Shown: piece after piece, positions 27,409 to 35,698 of the stretch
Layout: each line of letters begins with the position of its first letter
Numbering within the stretch: position 1 is the first letter of the stretch
Source of the DNA: Sedimenticola sp.
Lineage (GTDB): Bacteria; Pseudomonadota; Gammaproteobacteria; Chromatiales; Chromatiaceae
NCBI GenBank assembly: GCA_027008705.1
Contig: JALVEB010000197.1
Location: 1-60,673, forward strand
Direction of reading: 5' to 3'
Length of the DNA: 60,673 nucleotides
Program-made: the position numbers and the translations under genes
Notes under the pieces: generated by a model
What the model was told of the DNA's origin: nothing
Databases searched by the model: none
The model's input: the letters and a program-made list of their open reading frames with translations, nothing else

Positions 27409-27901
27409 AGGAGGCCAGGCAGGACACCGTCACCGGATTGCCGTTGAAGCCGCCGGCGCTGTTGCCGTCCTGATCGATGAAGCCGTTCGGACCGACATAG
27501 GCGGTTTGCGCGACGCCGGGCGTGGTTTCCTCCACATAGGCGACGCACACCTCGTCGGCGCCCAGCACGGTGTTGCCGTCGAGGCCGGTCAGGTTCGTTC
27601 CCGTGGAATCGTTGGCGTCGGAGTTTACCGGTCCACCGGCCCAGCCCAGGGTGTTCAGGTTGTTCAGGGCGGTATTGGCCTCGGACGCATCGGCGACCGC
27701 GGTGCAAGCGGGCTCCTGGCCGGGCTGGAATCCAGTGACGCATTGGTGGCTGCTGGCATTGGCCTGCGCCGCGTTGCTCAGGGTCAGCACGACCGGCGCG
27801 CTGGCCATGCCGAGCATGATCTTGCGCCGGCGGGCGAAGTCACTGCTGTCCGGGTTTGGGTTGGCTTGCTTTGCGTGATCGCTATTGTGGGTCTTCCGCA
27901 T
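27401..27901 (-). CDS. Secreted four-cysteine protein with twin-arginine-like leader; candidate substrate of the cassette
   Basis: A 166-residue protein I do not recognise by name. A long hydrophilic N-region precedes ARRRKIMLGMASAPVVLTLS, which looks like a twin-arginine or strong Sec signal, cut near AAQANA. The mature part (about 118 residues) is rich in Asn, Gly, Asp and Thr and has four Cys (54, 66, 119, 161), the last six residues from the C-terminus (SCLASFA). ATG at 27901 follows AGGA at eight bases. It overlaps the PqqD-like gene by eight bases and is the first gene of the set, positions typical for a precursor peptide or protein in PqqD-dependent systems. That role is inference. Confidence 0.75.
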   Translation of the reverse strand: MRKTHNSDHAKQANPNPDSSDFARRRKIMLGMASAPVVLTLSNAAQANASSHQCVTGFQPGQEPACTAVADASEANTALNNLNTLGWAGGPVNSDANDSTGTNLTGLDGNTVLGADEVCVAYVEETTPGVAQTAYVGPNGFIDQDGNSAGGFNGNPVTVSCLASFA

Positions 27902-28072
27902 GGTGCTATCCTGTTTTTCTGTACCGTCAGCGGCAGTGCCGTGAAACGGGAATCAACTATTGCAACGTAATCGACTGACAGTCGGCGGCGGGGCGAAGCG
28001 CGGGCCGATCGTACAGCACGGTATATCTCTAAAATGATGTTTCTTACAAGCAAGAGTCATGCCTTAAGTTAC

Positions 28073-28099
28073 AACGCTATGTAATCCAGCGTTTTTTTT
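28073..28099 (+). terminator. Terminator-like hairpin with T-run in AT-rich intergenic DNA
   Basis: AACGCT and AGCGTT pair over six bases around a nine-base loop, followed by an eight-base T-run. On the + strand there is no gene upstream to terminate, so it may end a short untranslated RNA or be an attenuator in the leader of the nucleotidyltransferase. Confidence 0.45.
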
Positions 28100-28202
28100 G
28101 GTTGCCGATAGGTCCGGCGGGTGATGGTTGTAAATAAAGCTGACGCGACCCATCGATCCGTGCCGCCATCGGCCGGCACCCGTTTTGCCCGCCGGCGCCC
28201 GT

Positions 28203-28235
28203 CATGCCCGATAGTCTAGCAGACTGTCGGGCATG
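28203..28235. repeat. Near-perfect 15-base-arm hairpin
   Basis: CATGCCCGATAGTCT and AGACTGTCGGGCATG pair with a single G-T or mismatch position around a three-base loop (AGC). No T-run follows. It may be a processed RNA structure, an operator, or a remnant repeat. Confidence 0.55.
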
Positions 28236-28372
28236 GTAGTAATCTAGCGCGGCGGCGGGAGAGCGGGCAGTGGTTTTTCTGAATCTTCTCATCCCATCGG
28301 TGCGCCATGACGAGCGGAAAGGTTCCGGTTCGCGCGCCATTCGCGGAATCTCATCAACCAGGGAGGCGATCG

Positions 28373-29479
28373 ATGCCATCCGGCGCCGATACGACCATAC
28401 AGCAGCATTTCGTGGAAGTGGTGCAAGCGCCTCGGCGTTTGCTCGAATGGCCGCTGCCGTTGCAGAACCGCATATTGCGGCTGTTGCGCCGTCATTTGAT
28501 GCTGGGCGCGGTCGCGCTCGGCCTCGGGGAAGACGAGTTGCCAAGGGGTGGCACGAAGCTTCGCGATCAACTCGATGCCGCGCGCATCCATGCCTCGGTG
28601 TATCGACGTCAACTGCGTTGGGAAGTGCGTCAGATCGTGCATGCCCTGGCGGGACTCGAGGTGCCGGTGGTATTGCTGAAAGGCGCCGCCTACGAGTTTC
28701 TGAATCTCCCCAACGCGCGAGGACGCTGGGTTTCCGATGTGGACATCCTGGTTCCGCGCGACGCGCTGGAGGGGGTCGAACAGGCTCTGGTGCGGCATGG
28801 CTGGGAGGGCATGAAGCTCGATGAGTACGATCAGGGTTACTACCGCCAGTGGATGCACGAGCTGCCGCCGCTGCGCCATCGCGAGCGGGGCACGGTGGTC
28901 GATGTGCACCATGCCATCGCGCCCACCACCAGCCGCTTGAGGCCGGATTCGGCGCGCTTGCTGGCCGCCGCGCGGGCCTTGGAGCAGCCCCCGTTGCATG
29001 TGCTCGCGCCGCCCGACATGGTGCTGCACGCGGCGGTGCACCTGTTCCACGATGGAGACCTGTCCAATGGGCTGCGCGAATTGTACGATCTGTTCGTGTT
29101 GATGCGTCATTTCGGCGCGCGCGCGGGGTTTTGGGAGGCGCTGGAGAAACGGGCGCATGAACTGGGGCTGGAGCGCCCGTTGTACTACGCCACCCACCAT
29201 CTGCGCGAGGGGTTCGGGTTTCATGTCCCGGTGGCAATGGCAAACCGGCTGGCGGCGCGCCGTGGCTTGGCCAGCGGCCTTGTCAACCGGGCGATGCGGG
29301 AGCGCTTGCGGCCGAGCGACGAGCCGGCTGGAGCTTGGCGGAGCGCGCTGGCCTCCGAGCTGCTCTATCTGCGTTCGCATTGGTTGCGCATGCCGCCGCT
29401 GATGCTGGCGCGTCACTTGGCGACGAAGGCATGGATGCGCCGTCAGACGGTTCGAAGCGAGGACAAGGCGGCGATCTGA
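28373..29479 (+). CDS. Nucleotidyltransferase-family protein (NTP_transf_5 type)
   Basis: A 368-residue cytosolic protein with a nucleotidyltransferase core: VVLLKGAAYEFLN, then GRWVSDVDILVPR (two Asp of the metal site) and a later TVVDVHHAIAP. This matches the uncharacterised nucleotidyltransferase family often found with HprK-related kinases and PqqD-like proteins. The ATG at 28373 has AGGGAGG six bases upstream and is preferred to the ATG 22 codons earlier. It is divergent from the kinase/PqqD/secreted-protein set and most likely belongs to the same system. Possible roles are nucleotidylation of a protein or small molecule; neither is shown. Confidence 0.8.
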   Translation: MPSGADTTIQQHFVEVVQAPRRLLEWPLPLQNRILRLLRRHLMLGAVALGLGEDELPRGGTKLRDQLDAARIHASVYRRQLRWEVRQIVHALAGLEVPVVLLKGAAYEFLNLPNARGRWVSDVDILVPRDALEGVEQALVRHGWEGMKLDEYDQGYYRQWMHELPPLRHRERGTVVDVHHAIAPTTSRLRPDSARLLAAARALEQPPLHVLAPPDMVLHAAVHLFHDGDLSNGLRELYDLFVLMRHFGARAGFWEALEKRAHELGLERPLYYATHHLREGFGFHVPVAMANRLAARRGLASGLVNRAMRERLRPSDEPAGAWRSALASELLYLRSHWLRMPPLMLARHLATKAWMRRQTVRSEDKAAI

Positions 29480-29488
29480 CGGCTTGCT

Positions 29489-29857
29489 TCAGGTAGGCGG
29501 CGGGCAATCGGCCGGGGCGCGCGCGTAACGCAGCAACAGCAGGGCGATGCCGATGCCGGCGAGGTCGGCGAGGATGTCCGAGGCCGATGCGGTGCGTTGC
29601 GGGATGAAGTATTGCGCCACCTCGATCAGGATGCCATAGCCGAGCAGCGCGAGAGCGCTCAGATGAGCGCTGGCGCGCGGAAAGCTGCAATTGGCCAGGA
29701 GCATCAGCCAGCCGAACGCGGTGACGTGTTGCAGCTTGTCGTCGATGCCCTGTTCGAGGATCCGGGGGCTGTGCGGCGTCAGCGCCAGCCAGGTGATCGC
29801 GATCAGCGAAACGAAAAAAATCGTGGTATAGCTAAGCGTTTTGTGGGTCCTTGTCAT
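29489..29857 (-). CDS. VanZ-like integral membrane protein
   Basis: A 122-residue protein with three to four membrane helices and the VanZ-family pattern (DKLQHVTAFGWLMLLANCSF and IEVAQYFIPQRTASASDILA DL). Function is unknown in most bacteria. The ATG at 29857 lies inside the end of purD, overlapping by 26 bases in another frame, so it is the last gene of the leftward operon; the longer track ORF is an artefact. It converges with the nucleotidyltransferase gene. Confidence 0.85.
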   Translation of the reverse strand: MTRTHKTLSYTTIFFVSLIAITWLALTPHSPRILEQGIDDKLQHVTAFGWLMLLANCSFPRASAHLSALALLGYGILIEVAQYFIPQRTASASDILADLAGIGIALLLLRYARAPADCPPPT

Positions 29858-31148
29858 GCTTCTGTTCCCTTGCGATCGCCCGGTAGCCGATGTCGGTGCG
29901 GTAGAAAATGCCGTCCCAGCGGATGGCGTCGGCCAGTTCATAGGCCCGATTCCGTGCTTCGGCGACGCTGTCGCCAAGCGCCGTGGCGCACAGTACGCGC
30001 CCGCCGGCGGTGACGATGCGGCCATCCTTTTCGGCGGTTCCAGCGTGGAATACTTTAGCGTCCGGCGCGTCCCGCGTTGGCAATCCTTCGATCGGCTTGC
30101 CCTTTTCATAGGCGCCGGGATAGCCGCCGGCGGCCAGCACCACGCCGAGCGCGGCGCGCGCATCCCATTCGACACGCGCCTCGTCGAGCCGCCGTTCGAG
30201 CGCCAGTTCGCACAAGTCTAGCAGATCGGAACGCAGCCGCAGCATGATCGGCTGGGTCTCCGGGTCGCCGAAGCGGCAGTTGTACTCCAGTACCTTGGGT
30301 ATGCCATCGGCATCGATCATCACGCCGGCATAAAGAAAGCCGGTATACGGATGGCCTTCGGCGGCCATGCCGGCGATGGTCGGGCGGATCACCTGATCCA
30401 GGATGCGCTCGTGCATCTCGGGCGTCACCACCGGCGCCGGAGAATAGGCGCCCATGCCGCCGGTGTTTGGGCCGCGGTCGCCGTTGTCACGCGCCTTGTG
30501 GTCCTGCGAGCTGGCCATCGGCAGGATGTGCTCGCCGTCGGCCATGACGATGAAGCTGGCCTCTTCACCTTGCAGATATTCCTCGATGACGACGCGGTGG
30601 CCGGCTTCGCCGAAGGCGTTGCCGGCGAGCATGTCGCGCACCGCGGCCTCGGCGGTGGCGAGGTCCCCGGCGAGGATCACGCCCTTGCCGGCGGCGAGAC
30701 CGTCGGCCTTGACCACGATCGGGGCGCCGACCTCGCGCAGATAGGCGAGCGCTTCGCCGACCTCGGTGAAGGCGCGGTAGGTCGCGGTGGGGATGCCGTG
30801 GCGGGCGAGAAAGTCTTTCGTGAAGGCCTTCGAGCCTTCCAGCCGGGCGGCGTTCCGGCGCGGGCCGAAGCAGCGCAGTCCGGCTTCCTCGAAGGCGTCG
30901 ACGATGCCGGCGACCAGCGGCGCCTCGGGGCCGACCAGGGTCAGGCCGACATCGTGGCCGCGGGCGAAATCGATCAGCGCCGGGATATCGTCGGCGGCGA
31001 TGGCGACGTTCTCGATGCCGGGTTCGCGCGCGGTGCCGGCGTTGCCCGGCGCGACATAGACGGTTCTGGCGCGCGGCGACTGGGCGGCTTTCCAGGCCAG
31101 GGCGTGTTCGCGACCGCCGCCGCCGATGATGAGAAGGTTGGTGCTCAT
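29832..31148 (-). CDS. purD: Phosphoribosylamine-glycine ligase
   Basis: PurD performs the second step of purine synthesis, joining glycine to phosphoribosylamine with ATP. The 438-residue ATP-grasp protein begins LLIIGGGGREHALAWKAAQS and includes GPEAPLVAGIVDAF, VKADGLAAGKGVILAG and the ATP-grasp signature FGDPETQPIMLRL. The ATG at 31148 is the start; the track ORF runs upstream into the acyltransferase gene. It lies 11 bases downstream of the LpxA-like gene, which separates it from purH, its usual neighbour. Confidence 0.97.
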   Translation of the reverse strand: MSTNLLIIGGGGREHALAWKAAQSPRARTVYVAPGNAGTAREPGIENVAIAADDIPALIDFARGHDVGLTLVGPEAPLVAGIVDAFEEAGLRCFGPRRNAARLEGSKAFTKDFLARHGIPTATYRAFTEVGEALAYLREVGAPIVVKADGLAAGKGVILAGDLATAEAAVRDMLAGNAFGEAGHRVVIEEYLQGEEASFIVMADGEHILPMASSQDHKARDNGDRGPNTGGMGAYSPAPVVTPEMHERILDQVIRPTIAGMAAEGHPYTGFLYAGVMIDADGIPKVLEYNCRFGDPETQPIMLRLRSDLLDLCELALERRLDEARVEWDARAALGVVLAAGGYPGAYEKGKPIEGLPTRDAPDAKVFHAGTAEKDGRIVTAGGRVLCATALGDSVAEARNRAYELADAIRWDGIFYRTDIGYRAIAREQKHDKDPQNA

Positions 31149-31159
31149 GAGGGATTCCG

Positions 31160-31936
31160 CTATCGGTGGGGAAGGATGCCGCGCTCGCTGGCGCGGACGA
31201 AATCGATCAGGTGACGCACCTCGGGGCTCGGCGCGTCGCGTTCCAGGGCCTCCAGCGCCTGTTGCTGACGCAGGCCGGAACGGTACAGCAGGCGCAAGGC
31301 CCGCTTCAGCGCGCGCCGCGCCCCGGCGTCGAAGCCGGCGCGGCGCAGGCCGACCAGATTCAGGCCGACGACCTCGGCGCGATGGCCGTCGGCGATGACA
31401 TAGGGCGGGACATCGCGCGAGGCGCCGGACAGCCCGGACAACAGGGCGTAAGCGCCGACGCGCGCGAATTGATGCACCGCGGTCAGTCCGGACAGAAAGA
31501 CATGGTGCTCGACCACGCAATGCCCGCCGAGGGTGGCGCTGTTGGCGAAGATGTTATGGTCGCCGACGAGGCAGTCGTGGGCGACATGGCTCATCGCCAT
31601 CAGGTAGTTGTGGTTGCCGATGCGGGTGCCCTGTTCGCTCTTGATGCCGCGGCTGATGTTGACGCCCTCGCGGAAATGATTGTCGTCGCCGATCACCAGC
31701 GGCCTGCCGAGCTCCTCGCGGTAGCCCAGGTCTTGCGGCTCGCAGCCGATCACGGCGCCGTGGTCGAAGCGGTTGCGCCGGCCGATGCGGGAGCCGGAAT
31801 GGATGCGCACGTTGCTGCCGATATGGCAGTCCGCGCCGATGACGACATCGGCGTCGATCACCGCATGGGCGTCGACGCGCACCGAGGGATGGAGCTCGGC
31901 GCCGGGATCGACGACGGCGCTGGGGTGGATCCTCAT
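31160..31936 (-). CDS. LpxA-family acyl-ACP-UDP-GlcNAc O-acyltransferase (possible paralogue)
   Basis: The 258-residue protein is a left-handed beta-helix hexapeptide acyltransferase close to LpxA, which makes the first step of lipid A: the catalytic-His region reads MAMSHVAHDC, followed by LSGLTAVHQFARVGAYALLS, and the C-terminal helical domain ends RHLIDFVRASERG. LpxA normally sits with lpxD, fabZ and lpxB, none of which is here, so this may be a second copy with altered substrate, or the only copy relocated. It is embedded between purH and purD with gaps of only 6 and 11 bases. The symbol is left blank because orthology cannot be settled. Confidence 0.85.
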   Translation of the reverse strand: MRIHPSAVVDPGAELHPSVRVDAHAVIDADVVIGADCHIGSNVRIHSGSRIGRRNRFDHGAVIGCEPQDLGYREELGRPLVIGDDNHFREGVNISRGIKSEQGTRIGNHNYLMAMSHVAHDCLVGDHNIFANSATLGGHCVVEHHVFLSGLTAVHQFARVGAYALLSGLSGASRDVPPYVIADGHRAEVVGLNLVGLRRAGFDAGARRALKRALRLLYRSGLRQQQALEALERDAPSPEVRHLIDFVRASERGILPHR

Positions 31937-31942
31937 CGGCGC

Positions 31943-33505
31943 TCAGTGACGGAAATGGCGCATGCCGGTGAACACCATCGCGATATCGTGCTCATCGGCG
32001 GCGGCGATGACCTCGTTGTCGCGCATCGAGCCGCCCGGCTGGATCACCGCGCGGATGCCGGCTTCGGCGGCGTTGTCCAGGCCGTCGCGGAACGGGAAGA
32101 AGGCATCGGAGGCCATCACCGATCCGGGAACCTCCAGACCGGCCTGTTCGGCCTTGATCGCGGCGATGCGCGCGGAGTTGACGCGGCTCATCTGGCCGGC
32201 GCCGACGCCGATGGTCATGGCCTCGCGGGCATAGACGATGGCGTTGGACTTGACGAACTTGGCGACCTTCCAGGCGAACAGCAGATCGGCCATCTCGGCG
32301 TCGCTCGGGGCGCGCGCGGTGACCACTTTCAACTCGTTGTACAAGGCGAGATCGGCATCCTGTACGAGCAGCCCGCCGACGACACGTTTGAAATCCAGAC
32401 GCGGGGCGGCGTCCTCTTGCCAGGCGCCGCATTCGAGCAGGCGCACGTTCTTCTTGGTCGCGACCGCCGCGGCGGCCTCCGCGGAGACCTCCGGGGCGAT
32501 GATGACTTCGACGAACTGGCGTTCGACGATCGCCCGCGCGGTATTGCCGTCGAGCGCGCGGTTGAAGGCGATGATGCCGCCGAAGGCTGATTCCGGGTCG
32601 GTCTGGTAGGCGCGTTGGTAGGCCGCCAGTGGGGTCTCGCCGATCGCCACGCCGCATGGATTGGCGTGCTTGACGATGACGCAGGCAGGCATATCGTCGA
32701 ACTGTTTGACGCACTCCAGCGCGGCGTCGGTATCGCCGATATTGTTATAGGAGAGTTCCTTGCCCTGGAGCTGGCGCGCGGTCGCGACCGAGGGCTCGGC
32801 GATGTCGCGTTCGACATAGAATGCCGCCTGCTGATGCGGGTTTTCGCCGTAACGCATCACCTGGGATTTGTGGAACTGGGTGTTGAAGGTGCGGGGAAAG
32901 CCTTCCGGCGCGCCGTTGTCGAGCACCGCGCCGAGATAGTTGGCGATGGCGCCATCGTAGGCGGCGGTGTGTTCGAAGGTCTTCACCGCGAGATCGAAGC
33001 GCAGTGCGTCGCTGGTGGCGCCGTCGTTGGCGTCGAGTTCGTCGAGCACTCGCGGGTAATCGGCGGCGTCGACCACGACGGTGACGTCGCGATGGTTCTT
33101 GGCCGCCGCGCGCAGCATCGTCGGGCCGCCGATGTCGATGTTCTCGATGGCCGTTTCCAGCGTGCAGTCGGGGTTCGCGACGGTGGCCTCGAACGGATAG
33201 AGATTGACCGCCACAAGATCGATCGGCGGGATATCGTGCGCGGCCATGGTGGCGTCATCCTGTCCGCGCCGGCCGAGGATGCCGCCATGGATCTTCGGGT
33301 GCAGGGTTTTCACGCGGCCGTCCATCATCTCGGGGAAGCCGGTATGTTCGCCGACCTCGGTGACGGCGACGCCGTGCTCGGCGAGCAGGCGCGCGGTGCC
33401 GCCGGTGGAGAGGATCTCGATGCCTCGGGCGGCCAGCGCCTGGGCGAATTCGACGATGCCGGTCTTGTCGGACACGCTGATCAGCGCGCGGGTAATCTTG
33501 GCCAT
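31943..33505 (-). CDS. purH: Bifunctional AICAR transformylase / IMP cyclohydrolase
   Basis: PurH carries out the last two steps of IMP synthesis. The 520-residue protein has the N-terminal cyclohydrolase ([40 protein letters not shown]) and the C-terminal transformylase ([69 protein letters not shown]). The ATG at 33505 starts the canonical N-terminus; the long upstream extension in the track overlaps fis and dusB. It is the usual neighbour of fis-dusB. Confidence 0.98.
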   Translation of the reverse strand: MAKITRALISVSDKTGIVEFAQALAARGIEILSTGGTARLLAEHGVAVTEVGEHTGFPEMMDGRVKTLHPKIHGGILGRRGQDDATMAAHDIPPIDLVAVNLYPFEATVANPDCTLETAIENIDIGGPTMLRAAAKNHRDVTVVVDAADYPRVLDELDANDGATSDALRFDLAVKTFEHTAAYDGAIANYLGAVLDNGAPEGFPRTFNTQFHKSQVMRYGENPHQQAAFYVERDIAEPSVATARQLQGKELSYNNIGDTDAALECVKQFDDMPACVIVKHANPCGVAIGETPLAAYQRAYQTDPESAFGGIIAFNRALDGNTARAIVERQFVEVIIAPEVSAEAAAAVATKKNVRLLECGAWQEDAAPRLDFKRVVGGLLVQDADLALYNELKVVTARAPSDAEMADLLFAWKVAKFVKSNAIVYAREAMTIGVGAGQMSRVNSARIAAIKAEQAGLEVPGSVMASDAFFPFRDGLDNAAEAGIRAVIQPGGSMRDNEVIAAADEHDIAMVFTGMRHFRH

Positions 33506-33543
33506 CTTGCTACTCGGTTGAGGGTGGGGCGCCCGCGGGCGCG

Positions 33544-33843
33544 TCAGTCGATCTGGTAGAGCGCGAGTTTCTTGCGCAGCGTGCTTCGGCTGATGCCGAG
33601 CAGCGCGGCGGCGCGGGTCTGGTTGCCGCCGGTATGTTCCATGACGCTCTCGAACAAGGGTTGCTCGACCTCGCGGATCACCAGTTGGTAGAGCGATGAG
33701 GCGCCGTGGCCATCGAGTCGCTCGAAGTAGTCGCGCAGCGCGATGCGCACGCATTCGCGCAGTGGATCGGCATGCTCTTGCTTGTTGACTACGCGCAGCG
33801 CGGGCTCGACCTGCCCGCTGGCCGTTATCGTGTGGGTCATCAT
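33544..33843 (-). CDS. fis: DNA-binding protein Fis
   Basis: Fis is the nucleoid protein that bends DNA and controls growth-phase transcription and site-specific recombination. The 99-residue product has a divergent N-terminus and the conserved C-terminal helix-turn-helix ([27 protein letters not shown]). Length matches Fis of gammaproteobacteria. The start ATGATG overlaps the dusB stop, the classical dusB-fis arrangement, and purH follows 38 bases later. Confidence 0.96.
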   Translation of the reverse strand: MMTHTITASGQVEPALRVVNKQEHADPLRECVRIALRDYFERLDGHGASSLYQLVIREVEQPLFESVMEHTGGNQTRAAALLGISRSTLRKKLALYQID

Positions 33844-34823
33844 GCTGCCGCCTCCTGGCTGTTCTGGTTATCGAAGTAGCGCTCGATCGCGGCGAGTTGC
33901 CCGCTCGCGCGCTCCAGCTGGTTGATCCGACGTCGAAACGCCGCGTCGCCCGGCCGCCCCCGGCAGTACCAGGCGATGTGCTTGCGCGCGATGCGCACGC
34001 CGTGGGGCTCGCCATGGAAGGCATGCAGCGCGCGGACGTGCTGGATCAACAGCGCGCGAACCCAGTCCGGCGATGGCTCCGGGAGCCGCTCGCCGGTGTC
34101 GAGGTAGTGGCGGACCTCGCGAAACAGCCACGGCCGCCCCTGGGCCGCGCGCCCGATCATCAGCGCATCGGCGCCGGTTCGCTCGAGTACCTCGCGGGCC
34201 TTCTCCGGACTCGTGATGTCCCCGTTGGCGATGACCGGGATGGCGACCGCCCGCTTGATCGCGGCGATGGTTTCGTATTCCGCCGCGCCGGCATAGCCGC
34301 AGGCGCGCGTGCGCCCGTGCACCGCGAGCGCCTGGATGCCGGCCTGCTCAGCGATGCGCGCGATCTCGACGCCGTTGCGGTGCGCCGGATCCCAGCCGGT
34401 ACGGATCTTCAACGTTACCGGAACCGGTACCGCGTTGACAACGGCTGTGAGGATCTTTTTTACTTTTTCCGGCTCCTTGAGTAACGCCGATCCCGCCGCG
34501 ACCCGGCATACCTTCTTGGCGGGGCAGCCCATGTTGATGTCGATGAGATCGGCGCCGAGGTCGACGTTGCGCCGCGCCGCCTCGGCCATGCTCGCGGGAT
34601 CGGCGCCGAGGATCTGGACCGAGACCGGACCGGGTTCGCCGCGATGATCGAGACGTTTTTGCGACTTGCGGCTGGCCCACAGGCTGGTGTCGGCGCTGAG
34701 CATCTCGGAGACCGCGAGGTCGGCGCCGAGGCGCCGGCACAGGGCGCGGAACGGCAGGTCGGTGACGCCGGCCATCGGTGCCAGGATGAGCTTGCCGGAG
34801 AGTTGAATCGGGCCGATACGCAT
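33840..34823 (-). CDS. dusB: tRNA-dihydrouridine synthase B
   Basis: DusB is the FMN-dependent enzyme that reduces uridine 17 in tRNA D-loops. The 327-residue TIM-barrel protein shows [33 protein letters not shown] with the catalytic Cys, [18 protein letters not shown] and [13 protein letters not shown], and [14 protein letters not shown]. The ATG at 34823 is chosen from homology; the track ORF extends into the upstream gene. Coupled to fis by an overlapping start and stop. Confidence 0.97.
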   Translation of the reverse strand: MRIGPIQLSGKLILAPMAGVTDLPFRALCRRLGADLAVSEMLSADTSLWASRKSQKRLDHRGEPGPVSVQILGADPASMAEAARRNVDLGADLIDINMGCPAKKVCRVAAGSALLKEPEKVKKILTAVVNAVPVPVTLKIRTGWDPAHRNGVEIARIAEQAGIQALAVHGRTRACGYAGAAEYETIAAIKRAVAIPVIANGDITSPEKAREVLERTGADALMIGRAAQGRPWLFREVRHYLDTGERLPEPSPDWVRALLIQHVRALHAFHGEPHGVRIARKHIAWYCRGRPGDAAFRRRINQLERASGQLAAIERYFDNQNSQEAAA

Positions 34824-34882
34824 CGTGGAGGTGGACTGGTTGCTCGTCGGGCGGGGACTATACGCCGGCTGCGCCTTCCCGA

Positions 34883-35692
34883 TCAATACAAATCGAAGCG
34901 GTAGCCGGTGACACGCGGTCCCGGATCGGCGAGCAGGATGCTGGCGTCGGCGATCGAATGGGCGCGAAACAGCCGCTTGGGATCGCTGCCGGGCAGCAGG
35001 TAGTCTTGCGGCGCAAAGCGGCGCTTGCCGACGACCCGTTCCTCGGTATCCAGCAGCGTCACGTCGATACGCGGGAAGGGCTGATCGAAATCGGCGGTGT
35101 TCCCGAGCGTCAGCGTGATCAGCAGGCTTTTTGCGGGCCGTTCGGTCGGCTTGACGTCGTTGAGCAGGATGCGCAGCCGCTCGAGATCGCGGCGTTGCGG
35201 CGGCTGGCAGCCGAGCGGATGGCACAACGCGTTCAGCAATTGGCGGCCGAGCGGCGATTCCACGGCCTGTTCGCGGTTGAACCACAGGAGCTGGAGCGCC
35301 AGCGCGATCAGCAGCAATAAAGCGAGCAGGCCGAAACCCAGGCTCTTCAGCCAGCCGGGGACGCGGCGCGAAAGCGCATCGTCGACGCTGATCGCGCTGG
35401 CGCGCGGCGGAACCATCTCCGGCGCCGGTTTCAGGTGACCGCCGAAGCGGCTGTCGAAGTCATGGGCGAGGCTCGATTCGAAGCCGTGGGATTCCGGCGA
35501 GGAGGTCGAGGGAAGCGAGCGCGGTCCGCCGTCGTCGAGAATCGAGCTGTCGATCGGCTCGGTCAGGCAGCTGTCGAGCCAACTGAAATCGTCCTCGTCG
35601 CCGCTTGCCGGCGGTTGGGCGCCGCACGCCGGGCAGGGACCCTGGTGATCGGCGGGGAGGCGATGTTGGCATGAGGGGCATTCGGTCGGCAC
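34883..35692 (-). CDS. Zinc-ribbon DUF3426 membrane protein
   Basis: The 269-residue protein starts with a four-cysteine zinc ribbon (CPSCQHRLPADHQGPCPACG), then a low-complexity acidic linker, one membrane helix (about residues 118-138) and a C-terminal periplasmic beta-domain typical of DUF3426 (TLTLGNTADFDQPFPRIDVT). This family is widespread between prmA and dusB in gamma- and betaproteobacteria, and its role is unknown. The start is a GTG seven bases after the prmA stop, with AGG overlapping that stop. Confidence 0.85.
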   Translation of the reverse strand: MPTECPSCQHRLPADHQGPCPACGAQPPASGDEDDFSWLDSCLTEPIDSSILDDGGPRSLPSTSSPESHGFESSLAHDFDSRFGGHLKPAPEMVPPRASAISVDDALSRRVPGWLKSLGFGLLALLLLIALALQLLWFNREQAVESPLGRQLLNALCHPLGCQPPQRRDLERLRILLNDVKPTERPAKSLLITLTLGNTADFDQPFPRIDVTLLDTEERVVGKRRFAPQDYLLPGSDPKRLFRAHSIADASILLADPGPRVTGYRFDLY

Positions 35693-35698
35693 GTCGTT

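Larger units (their letters stand above)
27902..28372. other. Divergent intergenic region of the HPr-rel-A cassette
   Basis: A 470-base gap between the leftward secreted-protein gene and the rightward nucleotidyltransferase. Bases about 28010-28100 are strikingly AT-rich for this genome (GGTATATCTCTAAAATGATG and beyond). It contains two hairpins listed separately and presumably both promoters, though no convincing -35/-10 pair was found. No ORF with coding character is seen. Confidence 0.5.

Noticed and set aside
29489-30175. 228-codon minus ORF as a longer VanZ-like protein
   Set aside because: The first part overlaps purD in another frame; the VanZ-like segment starts at the internal ATG at 29857.
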